From contig JBMZCV010000145.1 of NCBI GenBank assembly GCA_049613665.1, positions 1 through 12,965 of the forward strand: DNA of 12,965 nt, in the 5' to 3' direction. The translations under genes and the position numbers were made by a program. The stretch comes from JBMZCV01 sp049613665. GTDB taxonomy: Bacteria; Bacteroidota; Bacteroidia; Chitinophagales; UBA2359. The notes under the pieces were generated by a model that made no database searches, was not told where the DNA came from, and worked only from the letters and a program-made list of their open reading frames with translations. Within the stretch, counting starts at the first letter, position 1, and each line of letters opens with the position of its first letter. Positions 1-5,980 of this stretch are shown one piece after another.

Positions 1-27
1 GGTTGGGGTGGGTTCAAAGGCAAATAG
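1..27 (+). CDS. Possible 3' end of an upstream gene (partial)
   Basis: Frame 1 from the window edge is open for eight codons and ends in TAG at 25-27, giving the tail GWGGFKGK. A Gly/Trp/Lys-rich end would be reasonable for a protein C-terminus, and a terminator-like structure lies downstream at 185-208 on the same strand. Eight codons are far too few to identify a product or to exclude chance. Confidence 0.25.
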   Translation, partial: GWGGFKGK

Positions 28-93
28 ACGTTAAAGTACAAACTTTTAGTCAAAACTGCATTTTGTTATTTAGCATTTTTCTTTATCCTGACG

Positions 94-184
94 GCTATGG
101 TGTTATCACCAACAAGTTGTTACGAAAAAAATATGCTTTAAAATACGCTATTTATCCTTTTAGTTGCTGGTGATAACACACAGC
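94..184. repeat. Imperfect inverted repeat with nested hairpins
   Basis: The arm at about 94-115 (core GTGTTATCACCAACAA) is complementary to 164-184 (core TTGCTGGTGATAACAC) with a few mismatches and one indel. Each arm also folds alone: GGTG-TTAT-CACC at 99-110, AACAA-G-TTGTT at 111-121, and a strong hairpin at 163-187 in which GTTGCTG pairs with CAGCAAC and GTG with CAC around an ATAA loop with one bulged A. It may be the 3' structure of an upstream transcript. The GGTGTTATC core recurs at 3871-3879. Confidence 0.5.
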
Positions 185-208
185 AACGGCAAGAGTTGTC
201 GTTTTTTT
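185..208 (+). terminator. Intrinsic terminator of an upstream gene
   Basis: AACGGCAA (185-192) pairs with TTGTCGTT (196-203) around a GAG loop, with one G-T wobble, and the stem runs directly into a T tract at 202-208. This is the standard form of a rho-independent terminator on the + strand. It overlaps the base of the 163-187 hairpin, so the two cannot both form completely. It probably ends a transcript entering from the left of the window. Confidence 0.6.
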
Positions 209-827
209 AAAATACCGACTTCTTGTTATTTTTTTGATAAATAAAAAAAACAAATAAGTCACATTTTTTTGGGAACTACTATTCCAACTTGAATTAAGAC
301 TATTATTTTGCTTATTTTTTTACATAAAAGTCACCTTAGCCTAAAAAAAATAGTATGTTTAAACCTTTGATAAAAAAATGTAGAAATGTTCGAACTGTTG
401 ATACATTGCCTTATATTTTACTGGCTCAGAATAGTTGTACATTTCATACATATAAAAAAAATATCAACCAGACTATTAACATAAAAACCTCTTTTTTAGG
501 ACATTTTTAAAATACATTTTTGTTTTTTATGTTTACTTAGTCTAGCTTTTTATGCAAGTTTTCTGTAAAAAAAACCATTATATTGTCATTTTTAGCATAA
601 AAAAAAGAAAAAATGATATAAATAAGTATAATAACATTTTTTTTTAGAAAATGGCACTATATTTTGTCTAATATATTGATAATGTGCTAACTTATACATA
701 CTTCTTATATATTATAAGTCAGTTAAAAATATTTTACAGACACAAATAGTACCATTTCCACACATGCAAGTTCAAAATATAACAGATGAATTGCAAAGCT
801 ATTTTAACAAACAAAAACTATGCTATT
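209..827. other. AT-rich non-coding region upstream of the PD40-OmpA gene
   Basis: About 620 bases with many A and T runs and no credible coding frame. The one distinct element is one arm of a long-range inverted repeat (330-374). A perfect short inverted repeat, CTTATA-TAT-TATAAG, lies at 704-718, about 110 bases before the gene start, and could be an operator or chance in AT-rich DNA. I found no exact TAnnTTTG promoter element here; TATATTTTG near 660 is one base too long. The length suggests a long leader, or an untranslated RNA I cannot recognise. Confidence 0.5.
330..374 (+). repeat. 45-bp repeat, copy 1 (inverted relative to 4623-4667)
   Basis: These 45 bases, beginning GTCACCTTAGCCT and containing AAATAGTATGTTTAAAC, match the reverse complement of 4623-4667 at 44 of 45 positions. 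The single difference is C365 versus T. The match extends to 50 bases (330-379) with 48 identical. The copy points toward the gene starting at 828, as copy 2 points toward osmC. It may be a short mobile or dispersed element, or a shared regulatory leader. No coding capacity. Confidence 0.85.
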
Positions 828-2843
828 ATGAAAAGTAGTATTATCATTACCATCATAATGCTGTTGCTTGCTCAGACATCGCTATTGGTATCACAAACAG
901 CAACACCTACGGCAGATAACGATTATATATATCAGGTTCAGGCTGTGCCTCTACATCCAGGAGCTTCTTACTTTGCCCCTACTTTCCATGCCGACGGTCT
1001 TGTTTTTAGCAAAAGTAAACGAGGCTTATTAGACAATGGCATTTTTCCTGTTGGTGCTGGCATAGATTTGTTTTATGCAGAACGACAATCTGATTCTTCG
1101 CTCAAAAATCTCGAAAAGTTTAAAATTAAAAATGAAGGTGGCGACATTACAGGCGTTAGTTTTTCGGCTGATGGCAAGCAAATTTACTTTACACGAAATA
1201 AAAAACAAACAAGCGATACGCCAACTTGGGGCATTTTTATATCCAATTTGGAGGGCACAACACAAGCAGGAGAAAGCCAAAGATTTATACACAACTATGT
1301 TCAGTATGATGTGATGCACCCTTGTATTACGGCCGACAACCAAACCTTATATTTTGCATCTGACCAAGTCGGTGGTTTTGGCGGCTTAGATTTATATGTG
1401 TGTTATCGGATTGGCAATAGCTGGAGTCGTCCCGAAAATTTAGGTCCAGAAATTAATAGTGTTGGACACGAAGCTTATCCATTTCTTCATGCCGATGGCA
1501 CTTTATATTTTTCGTCCAACGGACACGAATCTTTAGGTGGAATGGATGTTTTTTATACCACCAAAACCTACGGCAGATGGATTGCACCGCAAAATATGAA
1601 TGCTCCTATCAATTCGACCAAAGATGATTTTGGCTTTATTATTCAAGAAAACAAAAAAGATGGTGGCTATTTTTCTTCGAATAGAGGCGGTAGCAAAGCT
1701 GTTTTGTATCAGATTTTGGTAGAAAAAGAAAGTGATTTTGCGTCTTTTGTTGTAAAAGAAGAAAACGTAAATGAAAATGCTTCTACTAAAGAAAAGCAGT
1801 TTACCAAAAATGTGAATATGTATTTTGCAGATGACAATCGCCCCATTTTAAATGATGTTGTTGGAATGGTACCTTTGCATTTTGAAGCAGGAGACTGGAA
1901 AGTATCTGATATGGCCAAGTTAGAGTTAGACAAATTAGCAAATTATCTAAAGCATAACAGCCATATTATCACTGAGTTAAGTGTTCATACTGATGCAAGA
2001 GGGAGCAAATCAAGCAACAAAGAGCTAAGTAGGCTTCGAGCAGAAGGCATAAAAGCTTATTTGGAAAGCAAGCAAATTTCGCCCAATCGTTTAGATGCTG
2101 TTGGCTATGGAGAAGCATTTCTAGTCAATTTTTGCAAAGATGGTATGTTTTGCCCAGAAGAACTCCATGAGCAAAATAATAGATTGGAAGTGCGACTTAT
2201 CGAAAACCAAAATGTGACTTACAAATGGACTGTTCAAAATCAACCTATACATACGAAACCGCAGACTGTTCCTGTCGTATATGCCGACAATGTCCGTATT
2301 CCTACTACTCAGTATTATGAGGTGGTTGTAGGGCCAGTAGAAAATAGCGAAAATCGCATTTATAGAGAATTGCGAGCTATGGACTCAAAGCTTGATTTTG
2401 AACATACGCCAAAAGGAAAGGTTTTTAAACTAGGGCCTTATACAGAAGAAAAAGCTCAAGATTGCAAGCAAGAAATAGAACAAAATGGCTTGAAAAAAGC
2501 ACGTATAAGCGTAGCAGAGCAACCCAAAAATACGAAATCGAAACCAACGAAAAACAAGCATATTGCAAAATATCAAATTTATGTTGGCCCTTTCAAGCAT
2601 GTTAGCAACGATACTTTTCACAAATTTAAGGAATTAGATACAGAAATTAATTTGAAACATACTTCAAAGGGAATGATGATTGTGATGGGGCCTTTTGAAT
2701 CGAAAGGGCAAGTAGAGCAGTATGAATATTATGCTAAACAAAGAGCTACAAAAAAGACAAAGGTAATGGTTTATAGTGGTGGTAAAATTTGGAAAAGCGA
2801 AAAAGGCGACGATAAAAACACAAAAAAGTGGTGGAAAAGATAA
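828..2843 (+). CDS. Secreted PD40/OmpA-family protein with two C-terminal SPOR-like domains
   Basis: Probable outer-membrane-associated, peptidoglycan-binding protein of 671 residues. The start at 828 places a hydrophobic signal peptide (residues 1-22, IIITIIMLLL) at the N-terminus; the upstream ATG at 786 would bury it. Residues about 40-300 carry PD40/WD40-like propeller repeats (SADGKQIYF, TADNQTLYFASD, HADGTLYFSSN, GGYFSSNRGG). Residues about 345-460 are an OmpA C-terminal domain with the meso-DAP-binding pattern HTDARGS..N..LS..RA (Asp389, Arg404). Two SPOR-like units follow, at about 495-565 (YYEVVVGP, KLGPYTEEKAQ) and 581-650 (YQIYVGPF, VMGPFESKGQ). PorE and related gliding/type IX secretion proteins also join a propeller to OmpA, but the TPR and carboxypeptidase-regulatory domains of PorE are absent, so I give no symbol. 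It stands alone, with no PorP/SprF neighbour in view. Confidence 0.85.
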   Translation: MKSSIIITIIMLLLAQTSLLVSQTATPTADNDYIYQVQAVPLHPGASYFAPTFHADGLVFSKSKRGLLDNGIFPVGAGIDLFYAERQSDSSLKNLEKFKIKNEGGDITGVSFSADGKQIYFTRNKKQTSDTPTWGIFISNLEGTTQAGESQRFIHNYVQYDVMHPCITADNQTLYFASDQVGGFGGLDLYVCYRIGNSWSRPENLGPEINSVGHEAYPFLHADGTLYFSSNGHESLGGMDVFYTTKTYGRWIAPQNMNAPINSTKDDFGFIIQENKKDGGYFSSNRGGSKAVLYQILVEKESDFASFVVKEENVNENASTKEKQFTKNVNMYFADDNRPILNDVVGMVPLHFEAGDWKVSDMAKLELDKLANYLKHNSHIITELSVHTDARGSKSSNKELSRLRAEGIKAYLESKQISPNRLDAVGYGEAFLVNFCKDGMFCPEELHEQNNRLEVRLIENQNVTYKWTVQNQPIHTKPQTVPVVYADNVRIPTTQYYEVVVGPVENSENRIYRELRAMDSKLDFEHTPKGKVFKLGPYTEEKAQDCKQEIEQNGLKKARISVAEQPKNTKSKPTKNKHIAKYQIYVGPFKHVSNDTFHKFKELDTEINLKHTSKGMMIVMGPFESKGQVEQYEYYAKQRATKKTKVMVYSGGKIWKSEKGDDKNTKKWWKR

Positions 2844-3005
2844 GGTAGATTTGTGTTTTTAAATATTAAAATGTATCATTGTTTTTAGGTGGCCAAACAA
2901 GAGCAGTAAAATGCTCAAAAAGGCTACATACGAAGCACTTAGGACAATTTGTAGAAGCAGTTTGTCCGAATACTTGTATCAATTAGAGGCGATTTAGATT
3001 TTATC

Positions 3006-3039
3006 TTTTGGCTTAAAAAAGTATCAATTTGAGCCAAAA
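3006..3039. repeat. Hairpin in the leader of the pyrophosphatase gene
   Basis: TTTTGGCTTA (3006-3015) pairs with TGAGCCAAAA (3030-3039), ten pairs including one T-G wobble, across a 14-base loop. It ends 31 bases before the chosen start codon at 3071, so in RNA it would lie in the 5' leader. It has no following T tract, so it is not a normal terminator of the preceding gene. It could affect translation or mRNA stability, or be chance. A TAGATTTG promoter-like octamer at 2846-2853 lacks a visible upstream TTG. Confidence 0.4.
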
Positions 3040-3070
3040 ATCTATGCAACCTCTTAAACAAAAACAGATA

Positions 3071-3712
3071 ATGAATACATTTAACAATAAACGATATTTT
3101 CTATTCATGCTATTTTTTGTATTTTGTTTTGCTTGCAATAGCTCACAAAAAGACACAAAAAATAACACCATTGATTATGACAATATCGCTACTTATGCCA
3201 AAAACAAGGCAGTACAAGCGGTTATCGAAATTCCTGCTGGCACAAATCACAAAATGGAATATGACAAAAAAGCCAAAAAATTTGTGATTGACCAACGAAA
3301 TGGCAAAGATAGAGTCATAGATTTTTTGCCTTATGTTGGCAATTATGGTTTTGTGCCTTCTACGTTGATGGACGAAAGCAACGGCGGCGATGGCGATGCT
3401 TTAGATATTTTGGTTTTGTCCGAAGCACTACCTTCCAAAACTGTTGTAGAAGTCATTCCTATTGCGATGCTAAAACTCAAAGATGATGGCGAGCTTGACA
3501 CCAAATTGATTGCAGTACCATTTGAGGCTGACAAACGCATTGTACAAGCTACAACATTTGAAGAATTTTCTGCGAAATATCCAGCCGCAAAACAGCTTAT
3601 TTCATTGTGGTTTTTGAACTACGATAAGCAAGATGAAACAGAAATGCTAGGTTGGGGAACAGAAATTGAAGCACAAGCCGAAATCGCAAAATGGACGAAA
3701 AACAAAAAGTAG
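3071..3712 (+). CDS. ppa: Inorganic pyrophosphatase, family I, probable lipoprotein
   Basis: Hydrolyses pyrophosphate to two phosphates using Mg2+. The ATG at 3071 gives 213 residues beginning with a lipoprotein-type signal (basic start, FLFMLFFVFCFA, then Cys22); TTG 3029 and ATG 3044 would put a polar tail before it. The lipobox is loose, as is common in Bacteroidota, and export is inferred. Family I features are in order: IEIPA (Glu54), HKMEYD (Lys61, Glu63), NYGFVP, GGDGDALDILVL with Asp107/109/112, then KDDGELDTKLIAVP supplying the later Asp and Lys residues. In my recalled alignment to E. coli Ppa, the C-terminal Tyr-Lys pair (Tyr141/Lys142) reads Tyr184-Asp here, with Lys one position later. 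An exported pyrophosphatase would act outside the cytoplasm, unlike the housekeeping enzyme; a second, cytoplasmic copy may exist elsewhere. The gene is monocistronic, with a strong terminator after it. Confidence 0.9.
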   Translation: MNTFNNKRYFLFMLFFVFCFACNSSQKDTKNNTIDYDNIATYAKNKAVQAVIEIPAGTNHKMEYDKKAKKFVIDQRNGKDRVIDFLPYVGNYGFVPSTLMDESNGGDGDALDILVLSEALPSKTVVEVIPIAMLKLKDDGELDTKLIAVPFEADKRIVQATTFEEFSAKYPAAKQLISLWFLNYDKQDETEMLGWGTEIEAQAEIAKWTKNKK

Positions 3713-3732
3713 CCATATCAAACATCTTTATT

Positions 3733-3785
3733 AAAAAAGGTAGCCAAAACATTTTTATTTGTTTTGACTACCTTTTTTTTTTTTT
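3733..3785 (+). terminator. Intrinsic terminator after ppa, probably bidirectional
   Basis: AAAAAAGGTAGCCAAAACA (3733-3751) pairs with TGTTTTGACTACCTTTTTT (3760-3778) with a single mismatch, followed by T to 3785. It begins 21 bases after the ppa stop. The A tract on the left arm makes a T tract on the opposite strand, so it could also stop transcripts arriving from osmC on the minus strand. Confidence 0.9.
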
Positions 3786-3850
3786 GCATAAAAAGAGATG
3801 AAAACGAAAGGGCTATTTGTTCATTTATTTAATAAAGCATTCGTTTAGTG

Positions 3851-3880
3851 GCTAACGCATTAATATTCAAGGTGTTATCT
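3851..3880. repeat. Dispersed hairpin element, copy A
   Basis: GCTAACGCATT (3851-3861) is partly complementary to GGTGTTATC (3871-3879), with one mismatch and one wobble. The segment closely resembles 5850-5881: both have GCTAAC(G/A)CATT followed by TCAAGGTGTTA(T/G)CT. Both lie between convergent genes, here ppa (+) and osmC (-). The hairpin is weaker than its partner. A role as an accessory bidirectional terminator or a REP-like element is inferred. Confidence 0.5.
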
Positions 3881-3987
3881 TGTTCTGAAATGCCCAAAAA
3901 CTTCTGAATGACTACTTAAATATTTCGCTTTTATAAACAACTTTTTCGCTATTTTGTCGTTTATATATTTACAACTTAGGCAACTTT

Positions 3988-4401
3988 TTACTTCGCCGTT
4001 TGATATTCAAAACTCAACTCTTGAACAACATTTGGGTGCAAGCTATATGCAACAGGACAGGTTTTAGCGGTATGTTCTAAAAGTTTACGTTCTTTTTCGG
4101 TATAATCAATCGCTGGCATCTCAATAATTACTTTTATCGCTGCTATTCTTCTTGGATTAGATTGCATCATTTTCGTAACATTTGCTTTTGCACCTTCGAT
4201 ATCGATATTGTGTTGATTAGCCTTAATGCCCATCATACTTATCATACAACTCGCCAACCCTGTGGCAACTAAGTCGGTAGGCGAAAAGGCTTCTCCTTTA
4301 CCATGATTATCGGTCGGAGCATCGGTAATAATAACTTTGCCAGACTTTAAATGCACACAATGTGTTCGCAAACTACCTTGATAAACTACTGTACTTGTCA
4401 T
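3988..4401 (-). CDS. OsmC/Ohr-family protein (YhfA-like)
   Basis: A 137-residue protein of usual length for the OsmC superfamily, small cytosolic dimers that in characterised members reduce organic or fatty-acid hydroperoxides with two reactive cysteines. The order is right: an N-terminal strand region, then GEAFSPTDLVATGLASCM with Glu37 and Cys52, a helical middle (EKERKLLEHTAKTCPV) with Cys115, and a C-terminal strand. Both catalytic-type cysteines are present, so peroxidase chemistry is possible, but the pattern is closer to the YhfA-like branch, whose substrate is poorly known, so I give no gene symbol. The ATG at 4401 fits the family start. It is convergent with ppa and divergent from the gene at 4977. 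The upstream DNA has a TAnnTTTG promoter-like box and a large palindrome. No peroxide regulator (OhrR-like) is nearby. Confidence 0.88.
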   Translation of the reverse strand: MTSTVVYQGSLRTHCVHLKSGKVIITDAPTDNHGKGEAFSPTDLVATGLASCMISMMGIKANQHNIDIEGAKANVTKMMQSNPRRIAAIKVIIEMPAIDYTEKERKLLEHTAKTCPVAYSLHPNVVQELSFEYQTAK

Positions 4402-4452
4402 ATTTTGTTGGTTTTATAGCAACTATTCGTTAATATCGCTATTGCCGAACAG

Positions 4453-4479
4453 TTACATTTTGTAAGAATTGCAAATTTA
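4453..4479 (-). promoter_or_regulatory. Candidate promoter and small inverted repeat for osmC
   Basis: On the minus strand, 4479-4472 reads TAAATTTG, an exact fit to the Bacteroidota -7 box TAnnTTTG, about 70 bases before the osmC start. A TTG lies upstream, but its spacing (about 13) is shorter than the usual 17-23. TTACA-TTT-TGTAA, a perfect 5-bp inverted repeat (4453-4465), would lie at the transcription start. AT-rich DNA makes chance matches likely. Confidence 0.35.
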
Positions 4480-4622
4480 GTAAAACAATTGACAATAATC
4501 CTCTTTTTAAGAGCTATTTTGGGAGTTTTCAATGCAGCTATTCTCGCTTTGAAATAAAACGAATAATACAAAATGTTATTTATTTATTTTCTTGTATCAG
4601 CGATTATTTTTTAAAATATTTC

Positions 4623-4667
4623 TTTATCAAAAGTTTAAACATACTATTTTTTTTAGGCTAAGGTGAC
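4623..4667 (-). repeat. 45-bp repeat, copy 2 (inverted relative to 330-374)
   Basis: The reverse complement of this segment matches 330-374 at 44 of 45 positions, and 4618-4667 matches 330-379 at 48 of 50. It lies 222 bases upstream of osmC and points toward it. The two copies face inward and bound about 4.2 kb carrying the PD40-OmpA gene, ppa and osmC. The identity is striking in intergenic DNA that otherwise looks unconstrained, so either duplication was recent or the sequence is under selection. Part of it is also an arm of the local palindrome with 4686-4715. Confidence 0.85.
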
Positions 4668-4685
4668 CCATATTTGCCTTTTTTA

Positions 4686-4715
4686 TAGCCTATTTTACTG
4701 AAAAATAGTATGTTT
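4686..4715 (+). repeat. Partial third copy of the repeat, forming a local palindrome
   Basis: TAGCCTA (4686-4692) and AAAAATAGTATGTTT (4701-4715) reproduce the middle of the 45-bp repeat, with TTTTACTG inserted in place of three A residues. With the opposite-facing copy at 4637-4660 this makes a large inverted repeat: 22 of 24 arm bases pair, with a loop of about 25 bases. It sits in the divergent region between osmC (-) and the gene at 4977 (+), a position suited to a shared operator or a folded element. Confidence 0.65.
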
Positions 4716-4747
4716 CTCCTACTAAAAAATGTTTCTTTTGTTAAACC

Positions 4748-4763
4748 GAAAATAGCTATTTTC
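4748..4763. promoter_or_regulatory. Perfect 16-bp palindrome, possible operator
   Basis: GAAAATAGCTATTTTC is a perfect even palindrome with no spacer, the form expected of a dimeric regulator's binding site. It is 33 bases to the right of the large palindrome and 213 bases before the start at 4977, in the divergent osmC/4977 region. The rest of the 575-base gap (4402-4976) is AT-rich with no other feature that I trust. No regulator gene is in the window. Confidence 0.4.
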
Positions 4764-4976
4764 AATGCTTTAATAATTTCAAAAAAACATATATCTAAAC
4801 ATTAAGCACTAATTAATATGCTCTGTTTGGGTAGTTCAACAAAACATTCTAAAGCTTTTATTGAACTGCCTAAATCATATTTGGCCCTTAAAATATTGCA
4901 AAAATATTGTTTTATGATGAAAAAATATTTATATTTAAGTAAATATCTTTATTTCTCATTGCTCAAATCGTATATC

Positions 4977-5816
4977 ATGCTAAAGAAACTTTATATATCA
5001 CTATTTTTAATAATTTGCTGTCCAATTTTTATGCAAGCTCAAAATCGAGGACAAACTCGCTTTTTGACCGAAGATGACGTGGTATTTAAGCGTGAATTTA
5101 GCATGGGATTTCAAGCTCACACTGCTGGTTTTGGCTTATCGGCTCATTTCGTAAAGATACAAGATATTTACAAAAAAACAGTCTATGAAATCGGAATTAT
5201 GGATATTAAACATCCTAAAGAATTTCGACAACAAAGCTTGTTTGCATCTGGCCGTGCTACAACTCGTGGGTTTGTTTATGGCAAACGCAACAATTTTTAC
5301 ACCTTCAATGCTAGTGTAGGCAAGATAAAAATTATTGCAGACAAAGGACGAAAAAGTGGTGTACAAATATCGTATTATTATGGTGGTGGAGTTTCTTTGG
5401 GTTTGCTAAAGCCTTATTTTCTTGAAATCATAGATGGTTTTAGCGATAATGGTGAATACCTCCTCAAATCTGTGCGATATACCGAAGAAAGTGCCAATAC
5501 TTTTTTGAATGAAGGCTTAATATATGGAGCATCAGGCCCTACTTATGGCTGGTCTTTTGTGAAACCTGCTCCAGGCATACAAGCAAAAGTATCGGTTTTG
5601 TTTGATTGGGCAAATTACAATGAGTTTGTTAAGGCCATAGAAATAGGTGCAATGGCTAATGCTTATGCCTTTTTAGAAAAAAAATACAAAACTGTTGATA
5701 ATCAAATTGTGGAAGATGGTTTGGAACTCGGCCGTATTCCAATCTTGGTGGGCGATAACAATTCATTTGTATTCGCCAATTTATATGTGCGAATGCTTTT
5801 TGGCAAACGATGGTAA
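4977..5816 (+). CDS. Uncharacterised secreted protein, probable outer-membrane beta-barrel
   Basis: Not assignable to a named family. The ATG at 4977 gives 279 residues with a signal peptide (LKKLYISLFLIICCPIFMQAQ, probable cut after AQA/Q near residue 22); starting at 4818 would put 53 residues in front of it. The mature part has alternating polar and aromatic stretches typical of outer-membrane strands (FSMGFQAHTAGFGLSAHF, YTFNASVGKIKI, VQISYYYGGGVSLGLLKPYFLEI) and ends in an amphipathic strand, ANLYVRMLFGKRW, as barrel proteins often do. The IKHPKEFRQ and GGGVSLGLLKPYFLE motifs resemble, from memory, a conserved uncharacterised Bacteroidota membrane family. No enzyme or binding motif is visible. 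It stands alone: divergent from osmC, convergent with the cyclase gene. Confidence 0.75.
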   Translation: MLKKLYISLFLIICCPIFMQAQNRGQTRFLTEDDVVFKREFSMGFQAHTAGFGLSAHFVKIQDIYKKTVYEIGIMDIKHPKEFRQQSLFASGRATTRGFVYGKRNNFYTFNASVGKIKIIADKGRKSGVQISYYYGGGVSLGLLKPYFLEIIDGFSDNGEYLLKSVRYTEESANTFLNEGLIYGASGPTYGWSFVKPAPGIQAKVSVLFDWANYNEFVKAIEIGAMANAYAFLEKKYKTVDNQIVEDGLELGRIPILVGDNNSFVFANLYVRMLFGKRW

Positions 5817-5849
5817 ATAAATGCCAAGCAATAATCAACTATTTGAGTT

Positions 5850-5881
5850 GCTAACACATTGAAAAAAATCAAGGTGTTAGC
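5850..5881. repeat. Dispersed hairpin element, copy B; possible bidirectional terminator
   Basis: GCTAACAC (5850-5857) pairs perfectly with GTGTTAGC (5874-5881), and after one A-G mismatch TTGA pairs with TCAA, leaving an A-rich loop. It lies between the convergent genes ending at 5816 (+) and 5981 (-). There is no clean T tract next to the stem, so it is not a textbook terminator. Its likeness to 3851-3880 suggests a recurring genomic element. Confidence 0.6.
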
Positions 5882-5980
5882 TTCCACATCATAAAATTTT
5901 GTTTTTATCATTTCACTACCAAAAAATCAAGGGCTGTTCCAATGTTTACTAACCATAAAAAACTATTTTTGGAGTATAAT

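Noticed and set aside
1..60. GGTTC-containing start of the window as the 3' end of a tRNA or tmRNA
   Set aside because: No acceptor stem partner, T-loop consensus or CCA in the right place. A short coding tail ending in TAG is at least as good an explanation.
600..660. A-rich and T-rich tracts as an origin or CRISPR leader
   Set aside because: There are no spaced direct repeats, DnaA-box clusters or cas genes. The tracts are simple AT-rich intergenic DNA like the rest of the gap.
2901..2916. GAGCA-GTAAAA-TGCTC hairpin as a terminator of the PD40-OmpA gene
   Set aside because: The stem is five pairs and is followed by A residues, not T, on the + strand, so it lacks the form of an intrinsic terminator.
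2911..2997. 28-codon frame (MLKKATYEALRTICRSS...) between the PD40-OmpA gene and ppa
   Set aside because: Too short, with no motif and no promoter. Its start overlaps a GAGCA-GTAAAA-TGCTC hairpin, and frames of this length are expected by chance.
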